In this document: in pieces, positions 7,686-15,838 of the stretch
Numbering within the stretch: the first letter of the stretch is position 1
How the letters are laid out: each line of letters begins with the position of its first letter
Origin: Proteiniphilum sp. UBA5384
GTDB lineage: Bacteria > Bacteroidota > Bacteroidia > Bacteroidales > Dysgonomonadaceae
Length of the DNA stretch: 64,000 nt
Assembly: GCF_002410825.1 (NCBI RefSeq)
Contig: NZ_DHOS01000052.1
Location: 105,921-169,920, forward strand
Direction: 5' to 3'
Notes under the pieces: model-generated
Told to the model about the DNA's origin: nothing
Seen by the model: the letters and a program-made list of their open reading frames with translations, nothing else
Databases searched by the model: none
Translations under genes and position numbers: made by a program

Positions 7686-8551
7686 TCAATCTTTCAGGCA
7701 GCCGATCGGCACTACATACACACCATCTTTCCTGCGGTAAGCATATTGGCCTACCCCGGTGAGCACCATCAAAAATGAGGGGGGCCTCATTTTCGTGGTA
7801 TCTATTTTATCAGCCAGTTGCTTGAGGGTGTTCGCTCCGGTCTCTATTAAACTGTCGCCACCCAGTTTTATCTCTATCAGCCCAAAGCTGCCATTACGCA
7901 GATGTACTACTCCATCTACCCGGGAAATGTCCCTGTTAGCAACGGCCTCCACGTAATTTATGGCTTGACGTAGCGCTGCTTTTGAGGTTAAACTGAGAGA
8001 TCCCGGCCAACCTCCCCGGCAAATCAGATAAGCCAATTCGTGTAAGGATATGTCAGTTGCAATGGCTGATTCCACATCTCCTTTGAACAATGCTTCGAGA
8101 CTGACGACCCCATTTGACTCCCCGGATCCCCGGATTCATGTAAACTCATTGGCCTCATTGTGAGCCATGCAAATCTGCCGGTTCCTGAATGGGTTAATTG
8201 CGACATATCCGGCGGAACACTTGATCCGGTGAAAATAAATTGTCCGGGTAGTCGTCTGCGACTCACTTCAAATCGTGCCGCATCCCATAATTTCGGAGCC
8301 AGCTGCCATTCATCCATCAGTCTGGGTGTATCTCCCTGGAAAAGAATTTCCGGGTCTGTTTCGGCCAATAGCAAATTGGCCTGACGTGCCTTTGGCGCAT
8401 CCAGATATAACACGCTCTTGGCTTGCTGTTCTGCGGTAGTAGTTTTTCCACACCATTTCGGGCCTTGAACCAAGACTACCCCTGCTGCTGCGAGTTGTTC
8501 TTGTAGCATGTTGTCCGCTATTCTCGGTATATAAGCCAATGGTGTATCCAT
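7686..8551 (-). pseudogene. Decayed AAA ATPase of the DUF4143 type
   Basis: The 5' part (8551 down to about 8135) encodes MDTPLAYIPRIADNMLQEQL, a Walker A motif GPKWCGKTT, a Walker B region LMDEWQ, FTGSS and MRPMSLHESG, all typical of the AAA/DUF4143 family. The frame is then lost at an 8-bp tandem duplication (8119-8134). Removing one copy restores HESGESNGVVSLEALFKGD and continues into ISLHELAYLICRGGWP. A second lesion follows near 7910: DISRVDG, normally in mid-protein, joins directly to VVHLRNGSFGLIEIKLGG, normally near the C-terminus, so well over 100 residues appear deleted. GATG microhomology at the join is plausible. The promoter upstream is still intact. The family is usually multicopy and of unknown function. 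Confidence 0.88.
8119..8134 (+). repeat. 8-bp tandem duplication causing the frameshift
   Basis: TCCCCGGA occurs twice in a row (8119-8126 and 8127-8134). One copy restores the ATPase reading frame; two shift it. This is direct evidence for a small duplication as the inactivating event. Confidence 0.9.
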
Positions 8552-8590
8552 ACTCTTTTTCTTGTTAGATAATATTGAATATTCCGGATA

Positions 8591-8621
8591 CAAATATAAT
8601 ATGTTTTTCTTTGGTTGCAAA
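8591..8621 (-). promoter_or_regulatory. Promoter of the decayed ATPase gene
   Basis: On the minus strand, TTTG (8621-8618), a 19-nt spacer and TATATTTG (8598-8591) match the Bacteroidetes -33/-7 consensus exactly, 39 nt before the ATG at 8551. Confidence 0.65.
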
Positions 8622-8630
8622 TGCTTTATG

Positions 8631-8745
8631 AATTTTTATTCGGTTAGTTGGCCGGATTTCATTCGGTCAGTTGGCCGATTTTCATTCCACCGGTTGGCCG
8701 GATTTTATTCGGTCAGTTGGCAGTTTTTTATTCAGTAATTTGGCA
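8631..8745. repeat. Five tandem copies of a 23-bp repeat
   Basis: Units start at 8631, 8654, 8677, 8700 and 8723, each exactly 23 bp, with core ATTCGGTCAGTTGGCC preceded by a GGATTTT-like start. Copies 2 and 4 are closest to each other; copy 5 is the most diverged. The block lies between the DUF3037 stop and the ATPase promoter. The period is not a multiple of three, so an in-frame reading of it is not a gene. Confidence 0.9.
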
Positions 8746-8756
8746 AAATAGGAGAC

Positions 8757-9140
8757 TTACTTCACCAGTTCCTCAAACAATCTCTCGAATGTTCTATCCA
8801 GATCTCCGGTTTTACCGGGGTGCGGGCGTGACGTCTGGATAATGGAACTGCGTACGGCCGTCAGCCAGCGGAAGCGGTCGGGGATATCCAGTCGCGCGAT
8901 GGGGCCGCATTGGGGATTGCCTTGCGCAATCTGTTTATGTGTCTCAAGGTTGTCGATTACATCGTCATAATCCGCTTCCGAATGCATCAGCCTGAATTTC
9001 TCGGGACAGAGATGATATTCAAAACGTATATACTTTTCCCGCTTGCAGAAAAGAATGAGCCCGACATTGAAAAATTCTTCCCTTTCAACCCTTGGCACCA
9101 GTCGTATAACGGCATAATGATACAGCTTATCCTCTTGCAT
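8757..9140 (-). CDS. DUF3037 domain protein
   Basis: 127 residues, beginning MQEDKLYHYAVIRLVPRVEREEFFNVGLILFC (the family hallmark is YAVIRxVPxxxRxEFxNVGVI near the N-terminus). No catalytic motif can be assigned. It overlaps the end of the HipA-like gene by 14 bp, so the two are translationally linked and probably work together. DUF3037 and HipA-like kinases are often neighbours. The function of the pair is not established; toxin-antitoxin-like or signalling roles are both possible. Confidence 0.82.
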   Translation of the reverse strand: MQEDKLYHYAVIRLVPRVEREEFFNVGLILFCKREKYIRFEYHLCPEKFRLMHSEADYDDVIDNLETHKQIAQGNPQCGPIARLDIPDRFRWLTAVRSSIIQTSRPHPGKTGDLDRTFERLFEELVK

Positions 9141-9909
9141 CTTTGGCGGTTTTTAGAAAGTTTTGGGAATGTTGCAGACGCGTTTTCAAAAGATTCAGAT
9201 AGACGCCTCTGATGTCATCCGGTGTCTCCTGCGTATGGTTCCATACCAGCCATTCATCCGGGATAAGTGCGGTGATCCCCTCCAGCAGCCCGGATGAAAG
9301 GGCTTCATGTGCGAACTGGTCGGCTTCATCGAGCATCGATGCCTGGGGTAGCAATACATGGTCTTTGATATGGGGAAACGGGTTAAGGGCATGCCTTTCG
9401 AAATCATTCCACGAATGATGGAAATAGAACGAAGCGCCGTTGTCGATCACCCATAATTCACGATGCCACCACAGCAGGTTGGTATTGTTGAATGTGCGGT
9501 CGATATTGGTCGTAAATGCATCGAGCCAAACGATCTTAGACGCCAGGAAAGGATCAATCTTTACGGTAGGGTCATAGGCAATTGCTCCGGAGAGATAATG
9601 TAATCCCAGATTGAGCCCTTCGCTTCCCTTGAGCAGGTCCTGTATTTCCTCATCGCCTTCACTGCGACCGAAATCATCATCGAGGGTAGCAAAAACCAAT
9701 TCCGGAATTTGCAATCCCAACGCAGAGGCTATTTTTCCGCCCAGCAATTCCGACACCAGCATCTTGGTGCCATGACCTGCGCCGCGGAACTTAAGCACAT
9801 ATTTGAACCCGTCGTCCGCCTCTGCCAACGCGGGGAGAGACCCGCCTTCACGCAAAGGCAGGATATAACGGACAACTTTTACTGTGCGTAGTGAATTATC
9901 TTTTCCCAT
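9127..9909 (-). CDS. HipA-like kinase family protein
   Basis: About 260 residues, shorter than classical HipA (about 440). Visible are an N-terminal nucleotide-binding region (GFKYVLKFRGAGHGTKMLVSELLGGKIA), the catalytic segment WLDAFTTNIDRTFNNTN and the metal-binding segment VIDNGASFYFHH, which match the HipA/PI3-4-kinase-like core. The HipA N-terminal subdomain is missing, as in other short HipA-family kinases. I chose ATG 9909; an upstream in-frame TTG at 9918 is less likely. A TATCTTTG box ends only 6 nt before this ATG, so a leaderless transcript is possible. pncA lies 22 bp upstream on the same strand, and the DUF3037 gene overlaps its 3' end. Confidence 0.82.
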   Translation of the reverse strand: MGKDNSLRTVKVVRYILPLREGGSLPALAEADDGFKYVLKFRGAGHGTKMLVSELLGGKIASALGLQIPELVFATLDDDFGRSEGDEEIQDLLKGSEGLNLGLHYLSGAIAYDPTVKIDPFLASKIVWLDAFTTNIDRTFNNTNLLWWHRELWVIDNGASFYFHHSWNDFERHALNPFPHIKDHVLLPQASMLDEADQFAHEALSSGLLEGITALIPDEWLVWNHTQETPDDIRGVYLNLLKTRLQHSQNFLKTAKDARG

Positions 9910-9915
9910 AGGGTG

Positions 9916-9923
9916 CAAAGATA
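9916..9923 (-). promoter_or_regulatory. -7 box directly in front of the HipA-like gene
   Basis: Read on the minus strand: TATCTTTG, then CACCCT, then ATG. The spacing puts the expected transcription start at or next to the start codon. No -33 TTTG was seen. Confidence 0.4.
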
Positions 9924-9931
9924 CGATAATA

Positions 9932-10477
9932 TCATTGGATTTCTCGTGACTCTGTCAGTACACATCCTTTGGCATACATCTCACGCAATGCTTTCTCATC
10001 GTCCCCGGGTTGTACATTGACCGCGGCGATGGCATCGGTGATCACATAAGTGTGGAATCCCTGCGTTACCGCGTCGAGGGCAGAAGCTTTCACGCAATAA
10101 TCGGTGGCGAGGCCGCAGACATACAATTGACGGATATGGTTTTCATGAAGCAGCCCGGTGAGGGATTTGTTAGTCGCTTCAAAAGCGGAATAGCCGTCAT
10201 CTTTATTATCGGTACCTTTTAACAGTTTCAGGTCTATTTTACCGGTATCCAAGTCGGGATGGAAGTCGGCTCCCTTAGTGTTGGCCACACAATGTACAGG
10301 CCATTTCTCAAAATGCACTGTTTCTTCCGGATGCCAGTCCTGTGATGATATTACCAAGTTGAACTTGTCCATGATAGCATTGATCACCGGAATCACTTTA
10401 TCGCCATCTTTTACAGCCAAGGTACCGCCCGGACAGAAATCGTTTTGTACGTCAACAATTAATAATGCTCGTTCCAT
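9932..10477 (-). CDS. pncA: Nicotinamidase
   Basis: 181 residues of the isochorismatase-like hydrolase family. It deamidates nicotinamide to nicotinate for NAD salvage in the cytosol. The catalytic triad is visible as D9 (IVDVQNDF), K87 (LLKGTD) and C128 (GLATDYCVK), with metal ligands in SSQDWHPEETVHF (D47, H49, H55). Length and motif order match bacterial PncA. The start MERALLIVDVQNDFCPGG is standard. A partial NAD synthase gene lies at the other end of the window, but the two are far apart. Confidence 0.94.
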   Translation of the reverse strand: MERALLIVDVQNDFCPGGTLAVKDGDKVIPVINAIMDKFNLVISSQDWHPEETVHFEKWPVHCVANTKGADFHPDLDTGKIDLKLLKGTDNKDDGYSAFEATNKSLTGLLHENHIRQLYVCGLATDYCVKASALDAVTQGFHTYVITDAIAAVNVQPGDDEKALREMYAKGCVLTESREIQ

Positions 10478-10549
10478 TGCTACCTGTTTTATTATAATAA
10501 CAAGAAAACAGTGGTTGGAGTTCTATAATGGCAAGGATACAGGGTGTTT

Positions 10550-11677
10550 TTATAAAATAGCTGTTTTGTTTATTAAGTTTTTGTTATTGACTAATCTTTT
10601 TTGTGTGCACGGATTAATCCCCAGCATCTCCAGATGACATTGCAGCAACTTTCCGGTTTTTTCATCGCGGAAATGGAGTCCGTTTCCCTGGCAGTATTTA
10701 TATGATTTACATGATGCACATTTTCCTGTTTTTGTCCAGGAACGGTCGCGCATAATCTGGAAGCGGGTATTCCATGTGGTCCAGAAGTCGTCCTGATAAA
10801 TATTCCCCTGTACATAATTACCACTAAGACCGGAGCAGGCACTTATATCACCATTGGCAAGTATCGAGGCGATGTTGATGCCTGCCTGACAGAAGAATGG
10901 ATTGTCTCGCACCTCCATCTCATAGTCGCCAAGATATCCTTCACATCCGTAAGATACTTTGATCCTGCCCTGCCTACGTGTATCACGAATAAAATTCATC
11001 ATTTCGCGAAATTCTTCAGGAGAGAGCTGCAGAAGGGGATTATTATTAGCACCTCCTTTCGGGAAAACAGTAAACAATCTCCAATGGGTTACATCCAGTG
11101 AAATAAGAAGCTCGCGAAGTTTAGTCAATTCGTTGATATTCACTTTGTTGACAGAGGTGGCCACATCATGTGCCAAATCGGGAGTGGAGGCCACTCTAGA
11201 CGTGGCATTGAGGGCATGCAACCAAGACCCTTTTTTCCCTCTGAACCAATCGTGCGACTCTTCCGTATAACCATCCAGGTTTACTGTAATGGAGCGTAAT
11301 CCCGCTTCTAGCAGAGATTGGAGCTTTTTTTCCTCCAAATCCCAACCGTTTGTCACCAGCCCCCATGGATACCCCATCTCGTAAATAGCTTTACCGCACT
11401 CTTCTAAATCCTCGCGCATCAACGGCTCGCCGCCTGTCAGTACGATCATAGTCTTGTTTGGGTTTATATGCGGACGAATATCTGCGAGAATCTTCAGGAA
11501 ATCTTCCTTCGGCATATCGGGAGATACAGCCTCTTTCGTGGAATCATCGCTATACACACAATTGGAATCACAACGTAAAGTACATTCCCAGAAAAGACAG
11601 GAAAGCTTGTGCTGTTTCATCTGCACAGCTTTATGTTGTTGATAAATGGAAAGGATGAGTCTCTTTTTTGGATTCAT
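10550..11677 (-). CDS. Radical SAM/SPASM protein of the rSAM/lipoprotein system, with altered cluster motif
   Basis: 375 residues. It resembles the Bacteroidetes rSAM/lipoprotein-system SPASM proteins: CLFWECTLRC at the start, VLTGGEPLMREDLEECG, GLVTNGW, SITVNLDGYTEESHDW and YGCEGYLGDYE. The C-terminal SPASM cysteines are present (FFCQAGIN, ACSGL, GKCASCKSYKYCQGNGLHFRD, LQCHLE). The radical SAM motif should be CX3CX2C (family form CNLNCLHC). Here it reads C36-DSN-C40-VY-S43, so the third cluster ligand is Ser (codon AGC, one base from TGC). The reading frame is otherwise intact. Its ATG overlaps the stop of the small upstream gene as ATGA, so translation is coupled. Without the third Cys, normal SAM cleavage is doubtful; it may be inactive or altered. 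Confidence 0.85.
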   Translation of the reverse strand: MNPKKRLILSIYQQHKAVQMKQHKLSCLFWECTLRCDSNCVYSDDSTKEAVSPDMPKEDFLKILADIRPHINPNKTMIVLTGGEPLMREDLEECGKAIYEMGYPWGLVTNGWDLEEKKLQSLLEAGLRSITVNLDGYTEESHDWFRGKKGSWLHALNATSRVASTPDLAHDVATSVNKVNINELTKLRELLISLDVTHWRLFTVFPKGGANNNPLLQLSPEEFREMMNFIRDTRRQGRIKVSYGCEGYLGDYEMEVRDNPFFCQAGINIASILANGDISACSGLSGNYVQGNIYQDDFWTTWNTRFQIMRDRSWTKTGKCASCKSYKYCQGNGLHFRDEKTGKLLQCHLEMLGINPCTQKRLVNNKNLINKTAIL

Positions 11678-11928
11678 AAAACTTTTTTAAGTTTACCTTC
11701 AGTCCTTGTAATTTTATTGTCATGAGGAGCCATATCGGATTTCCGGGCAACAGCCATGTCTTTGACCGAGGGTTGAAAACTTTTGTCAGTGACATTGCCA
11801 CTGACCATGAAGTCGGCCCTGGGTGTGCCATATTCTGCTATAGGAGCGATCTCCCAGGAGTGTAGACCTAATATAGACAAGACCCGGACAATGATTTTTC
11901 CATAAGTTTTTAATATAAATTCCTTCAT
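11674..11928 (-). CDS. Small rSAM-associated lipoprotein-like protein lacking the lipobox Cys
   Basis: 84 residues from ATG 11928. A hydrophobic N-terminus (IIVRVLSILGL) is followed by HSWEIAPIAEYGTPRADFMVSGNVTDK. The motif YGTPxADFxVxGxVTD is the hallmark of the lipoproteins paired with rSAM/lipoprotein-system radical SAM genes. In that family the position of W is normally the lipidated Cys; here the codon is TGG. The protein is also short: it stops after a basic tail (KITRTEGKLKKVL), where relatives continue for roughly another 50 residues. The stop overlaps the rSAM start (ATGA). The longer frame up to 12051 has no family support. It is either a decaying partner or a diverged peptide substrate. 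Confidence 0.65.
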   Translation of the reverse strand: MKEFILKTYGKIIVRVLSILGLHSWEIAPIAEYGTPRADFMVSGNVTDKSFQPSVKDMAVARKSDMAPHDNKITRTEGKLKKVL

Positions 11929-12063
11929 ACTTTCGTCTTTTGAACCCATAGAAATTACACTATTATATTCATATAGATGAAAAAAGCAGGAAAACGTTGC
12001 ACCAAAACCAGTATTTTTTATGTGTTTTTCTCGATTAATTAAAAAAATCACTAATTGTGGTGA

Positions 12064-12094
12064 TTGACAGGTATTCTATTTTCCTGTTCCTTTG
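12064..12094 (+). promoter_or_regulatory. Candidate promoter of the TonB receptor gene
   Basis: TTG (12064-12066), a 20-nt spacer and TTCCTTTG (12087-12094, one mismatch to TAnnTTTG). The leader to the ATG at 12181 would be about 80 nt. Confidence 0.35.
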
Positions 12095-12180
12095 CACCCG
12101 TACATTTTCATATAGGAATGATTGTAACGGATTTATAGTTCTGGAAAATATAATGTAGTTTACTATAAAGAAAATCAATA

Positions 12181-14523
12181 ATGAAAAAACTATTTTTGGC
12201 AATATTTATTTTTTGTAGCACTTTTGTGTTTGCAGATGATAAAAACCTCACGAAGGAGATTAATCCCAATGATACACTAAAAGTATATTACCTGGATGAG
12301 GTAGTGGTGAGTAGTTCGGTGAAAGAAACCAATGAATTGAAGAGCCTGCCTACAGCCGTATCGGTGGTGTCTCCCCGGCAATTGCAGGATGCACATATCG
12401 AATCGCTACCCCGATTAAGTGCTTTTATTCCTAATTTTTTTATCCCATCCTACGGATCGAAAGTTTCCACTCCAATTTATATCCGTGGTGTAGGAGCGCG
12501 TCTCGGATCGCAGACGGTGAGTCTCTACGTGGATAATGTTCCCAGTTTCAACCCTTCGGCATTCGACTTTGAATTTCAAGATGTCCAGCGGATTGAAGTG
12601 CTTCGTGGAGCGCAAGGTACGCTATATGGGAGAAATGCTATTGGAGGAATAGTCAATATGTACACTCTTTCCCCTCTCTCTTTTCAAGGTACTAAACTGA
12701 TGGTGAGCGGGGGTAATTACGGACAGTTCTCAGTGAAAGGGTCAGACTATCGGAAACTATCAGATTATTTCGGACTTTCCCTGGGCGGTTATTATAAACG
12801 GGACGACGGGTATTTTACGAATAGCTATACCGGGAAAAAAGTCGATGATTCTGAAAATGCAGGCGGGAAATTCAAACTGGAATGGCAGGCTTCCCCATCG
12901 TTTAAGGCGATGCTCTTTGCTAATTACGACTATGTCTCCGGAGGCGCTTTTCCCTATATGCATGAGGATTCCACGGCTGTCAGTTTCAATGAGCCGTCAT
13001 CGTACGACCGTCACTTGTTTACCAACGGGCTGTCGCTCGATTATACCGGTAACGGGTATAGTATCCATTCTACTACCGGATTTCAATATCTGAAAGACGA
13101 TATGAAGATGGACCAGGATTACTCTCCAAAGTCTGTATTCTCTATCAATCAGAAGCAGAAACAGCATTCTGTAAGCCAGGAGGTGACCGTGAAATCGGAT
13201 ACGCAGGGAGTCTATCGCTGGGTTATCGGGGCATTCGGATTCTATGATAAGCGTGAGGTTGATACGCCGGTAGCGCTGAAGGATGGGATGATCGGGTTTC
13301 TGCAAAGCCACTTACCCCCTTTTATCACTTATGACAATGACCGGATCGATCTGCCCGGGGTATACACTAAACCTTCTCAAGGTGTAGCTTTATTCCACCA
13401 GTCCACACTCAATAATCTCTTTGGTTTGGATGGTTTGTCAGCCACAGCGGGTATCCGTTTTGATTATGAACATACCAAACTGGATTATTTCACCGAGAGC
13501 CATGGAGCAGATATTACTGTAAAGCCGCCGGTGCCGGGAATGGGAGAAATTAAGATAAATGGAGATACTCTTTTACAAGGAAATTTCAGTAAGGATTTCT
13601 GGGAGATACTTCCCAAATTTGCGTTGCAATACCAGATGTCTCCTACTTCACAGGTGTATCTTTCTGCTTCAAAGGGATATAAAACCGGGGGGTATAATGA
13701 ACAGGTCTTCTCGGAAATATTACAGGATGCACTTGCAGAATCCCTTATGTCGAAATCGCCGATGGGACCTCCTTCCGGTACGGGTGATGATACGCCGAAG
13801 CCAACCATTGAAGAACAACTCTCTTATGATCCTGAAACCAGTTGGACTTATGAGTTGGGCGGACGTTATGAGATGTTGGACCGAAAGCTTTCGCTTACCT
13901 ATGCGTTTTTTTATACCCATGTCGATAATTTGCAGATCACCCAATTGGCGAAACAAGGCACATCGGGACGTACGATCGCCAATGCGGGTAAATCGGAAAG
14001 CAAGGGGGTTGAGTTAAGTGCAAAATATGTGCCGATGGACAATCTCTCTTTCTTTGCGGAATATGGATTTGCCGATTCCCGTTTTGTCAAGTATGAAATA
14101 GAGGAGGTAGTAGACGATAAAACGAAGCAAATAAGTTATGCCGACAATCATGTGCCTTTTGCCCCTCAGCATACATTGAGCCTGGGAGCCAGTTATATAC
14201 ACCATTTTCCCCGCACTGCGTTTATCGACCGTCTGGTGGGAAACATACAATACCGGGGGGTAGGGAAAATCTATTGGACGGAATCGAATAAAAATGATGC
14301 CGGAACAGAGGATCTTTATCAATCTTTTTATGGGATTACCAACGCCAGTATTGCAGTGGTGAAAGGGGCTTTGGGATTGGAATGTTGGGTGGAAAATCTT
14401 TTCGATACGAAGTACAACTCATTCTTGTTTGAACAAAAGGATGTGACAACCGGTGAAATGAATATCCTTGTGCAGCGCGGATATCCCACCCGCTTCGGTG
14501 CTACATTGCGTTATACTTTTTGA
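12181..14523 (+). CDS. TonB-dependent outer-membrane receptor
   Basis: 780 residues. A signal peptide (about 1-18, ending FVFA) is followed by a TonB box-like segment (YYLDEVVVSSS, about 39-50), a plug domain (SLPTAVSVVSPRQLQ ... VLRGAQGTLYGRNAIGGIVNM, to about 165) and a long beta-barrel ending in RFGATLRYTF with terminal Phe. It lacks the carboxypeptidase-regulatory-like N-terminal domain of SusC proteins and has no SusD partner, so it belongs to the general iron/siderophore/cobalamin-type receptors. The substrate cannot be read from sequence. It is a single gene, diverging from the rSAM pair and convergent with DUF554. Confidence 0.92.
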   Translation: MKKLFLAIFIFCSTFVFADDKNLTKEINPNDTLKVYYLDEVVVSSSVKETNELKSLPTAVSVVSPRQLQDAHIESLPRLSAFIPNFFIPSYGSKVSTPIYIRGVGARLGSQTVSLYVDNVPSFNPSAFDFEFQDVQRIEVLRGAQGTLYGRNAIGGIVNMYTLSPLSFQGTKLMVSGGNYGQFSVKGSDYRKLSDYFGLSLGGYYKRDDGYFTNSYTGKKVDDSENAGGKFKLEWQASPSFKAMLFANYDYVSGGAFPYMHEDSTAVSFNEPSSYDRHLFTNGLSLDYTGNGYSIHSTTGFQYLKDDMKMDQDYSPKSVFSINQKQKQHSVSQEVTVKSDTQGVYRWVIGAFGFYDKREVDTPVALKDGMIGFLQSHLPPFITYDNDRIDLPGVYTKPSQGVALFHQSTLNNLFGLDGLSATAGIRFDYEHTKLDYFTESHGADITVKPPVPGMGEIKINGDTLLQGNFSKDFWEILPKFALQYQMSPTSQVYLSASKGYKTGGYNEQVFSEILQDALAESLMSKSPMGPPSGTGDDTPKPTIEEQLSYDPETSWTYELGGRYEMLDRKLSLTYAFFYTHVDNLQITQLAKQGTSGRTIANAGKSESKGVELSAKYVPMDNLSFFAEYGFADSRFVKYEIEEVVDDKTKQISYADNHVPFAPQHTLSLGASYIHHFPRTAFIDRLVGNIQYRGVGKIYWTESNKNDAGTEDLYQSFYGITNASIAVVKGALGLECWVENLFDTKYNSFLFEQKDVTTGEMNILVQRGYPTRFGATLRYTF

Positions 14524-14560
14524 CAAGAGACTTTAACAATGAAGAGGAATTACCGTCGGT

Positions 14561-15238
14561 TTAACCGAATATCCAGATCAACAATACGACAATAACCAGT
14601 GATGGGAGCATATTCATGATGCGTAGCTTTTTAAGCCCCAATATGTTGATCCCTAATCCAATCAGTAATATCCCCCCTATGGAGGTGAGTCCGAGGATGA
14701 TGTCGTCGGTAAAGAGGGTGGCGGCGTATTTGGCCAGCAGGGTGAGAGAGGCCTGGAAGATGAAAAGCGGAATGGCGGATAGTACGACGCCCGTGCCAAA
14801 GGCGGAAGCCAGTAATATGGCAGAGAAGAAATCCATCAATGATTTGGTATAAAGCAAATCCGGCGAACCTCCTGTCCCTTCCTGTATCGTGCCAATAATA
14901 GTGAGGGAGCCCACGCAAAACAGGAGAAAGGAGGTGACCAGTCCCTCTGAAAATTGCTCACTGCCGATGCGAAAGCGATACTTCAGATAATTGCTCATCC
15001 GCTCGGTACCTTTCTCCACATCTGCCCACTCTCCCAACAGGGAGCCGATAGCAAGGCTACTGACCACAATAAGTATCTTCTCCATCTCGATAGCCATTGA
15101 TGCTCCGATAGCCAGGGTGAAGAGTCCGATTGCCTGAAAATAGATAGAGGTGACACGTTCCGGCATTCGTTTTTTGAGCGCCAGGCCGATCATTCCACCA
15201 CCGATTACAGCCGCTGTATTTACGAGGGTTCCAATCAT
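14561..15238 (-). CDS. DUF554 integral membrane protein
   Basis: 225 residues with about seven hydrophobic helices. Family signatures are MIGTLVNTAAVIGGGMIGLAL at the start, SLAIGSLLGEWADVEKG (the conserved G..E motif near residue 65-80) and FDFFSAILLASAFGTGV-like helices in the middle (here MDFFSAILLASAFG). DUF554 members (YdfK/YqgA group) are membrane proteins without a proven function. A TACTTTTG box lies 18 nt upstream on the minus strand. The gene converges with the TonB receptor gene, 37 bp away. Confidence 0.88.
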   Translation of the reverse strand: MIGTLVNTAAVIGGGMIGLALKKRMPERVTSIYFQAIGLFTLAIGASMAIEMEKILIVVSSLAIGSLLGEWADVEKGTERMSNYLKYRFRIGSEQFSEGLVTSFLLFCVGSLTIIGTIQEGTGGSPDLLYTKSLMDFFSAILLASAFGTGVVLSAIPLFIFQASLTLLAKYAATLFTDDIILGLTSIGGILLIGLGINILGLKKLRIMNMLPSLVIVVLLIWIFG

Positions 15239-15255
15239 TTTTATACGATAATCTG

Positions 15256-15263
15256 CAAAAGTA
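15256..15263 (-). promoter_or_regulatory. -7 box of the DUF554 gene
   Basis: Minus-strand TACTTTTG, a perfect TAnnTTTG match, 17 nt before the ATG. No good -33 box was seen. Confidence 0.45.
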
Positions 15264-15336
15264 TCAATTTTTTTTGGGATAAATTGTGCTTATACGAGTA
15301 CCTCATAGTTTATTTTTCATTTTTGAGGGAAAGTCA

Positions 15337-15344
15337 TAACTTTG
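15337..15344 (+). promoter_or_regulatory. -7 box of the DUF4494/YggS operon
   Basis: TAACTTTG, a perfect TAnnTTTG match, 41 nt before the ATG at 15386. No good -33 box at 19-20 nt. Confidence 0.45.
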
Positions 15345-15385
15345 CACGGTGTTGCGAAAGGATGCAGCCGAAAAATAAAAAATAT

Positions 15386-15838
15386 ATGTATAATTGGTTT
15401 GAGTGTAAGATAAGATATGACAAAATGCTGGAGACCGGCATGCAAAAAACAGTGACAGAACCTTATTTGGTGGATGCTTTATCGTTCACCGAAGCGGAGG
15501 CGAGGATCATAGAAGAGATTAAACCGTTTATCTCAGGTGAGTTTTCAGTTTCCGATATCAAACGGGTGAAATATACAGAATCGTTTTTCAATGAGACGGG
15601 TGACCGCTACTATAAAGCGAAACTCTATTTCATCACCCTCGATGAAAAGAGCGGGTCTGAGAAGAAAACTGCAGTTAATATGTTGGTGCAGGCTTCCGAA
15701 TTGAAGGAAGCTGTTGAGATCGTAGAAGCCGAAATGAAAAAGACCATGATCGATTATAGTCTTGCTTCGGTCGTGGAGACGGCAATTATGGATGTGTTTC
15801 CCTATGGTGAAGGAAAGAGTAAAAAAGAGGAAGAGTGA
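15386..15838 (+). CDS. DUF4494 domain protein
   Basis: 150 residues, starting MYNWFECKIRYDKMLETGMQK, with VTEPYLVDALSFTEAEARI and DIKRVKYTESFFNETGDRYYKAKL, which identify the Bacteroidetes-specific DUF4494 family. It is cytosolic, has no assigned function and ends in a charged tail (SKKEEE). I chose ATG 15386 because the family begins here and the -7 box lies between this ATG and the open frame upstream. The GTG start of yggS overlaps its stop (GTGA), so the two are translationally coupled, as is common in Bacteroidetes. Confidence 0.85.
   Translation: MYNWFECKIRYDKMLETGMQKTVTEPYLVDALSFTEAEARIIEEIKPFISGEFSVSDIKRVKYTESFFNETGDRYYKAKLYFITLDEKSGSEKKTAVNMLVQASELKEAVEIVEAEMKKTMIDYSLASVVETAIMDVFPYGEGKSKKEEE

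Noticed and set aside
8631..8745. CRISPR array
   Set aside because: The repeats are contiguous with no spacers and no cas genes are near.
8648..8842. Small ORF across the 23-bp repeats
   Set aside because: The period is not a multiple of three, the translation is repeat-driven, and it overlaps the DUF3037 gene.
9127..10477. pncA-HipA-DUF3037 as one functional toxin module
   Set aside because: pncA is a standard metabolic gene; the 22-bp spacing alone does not link functions, and the kinase has its own -7 box.
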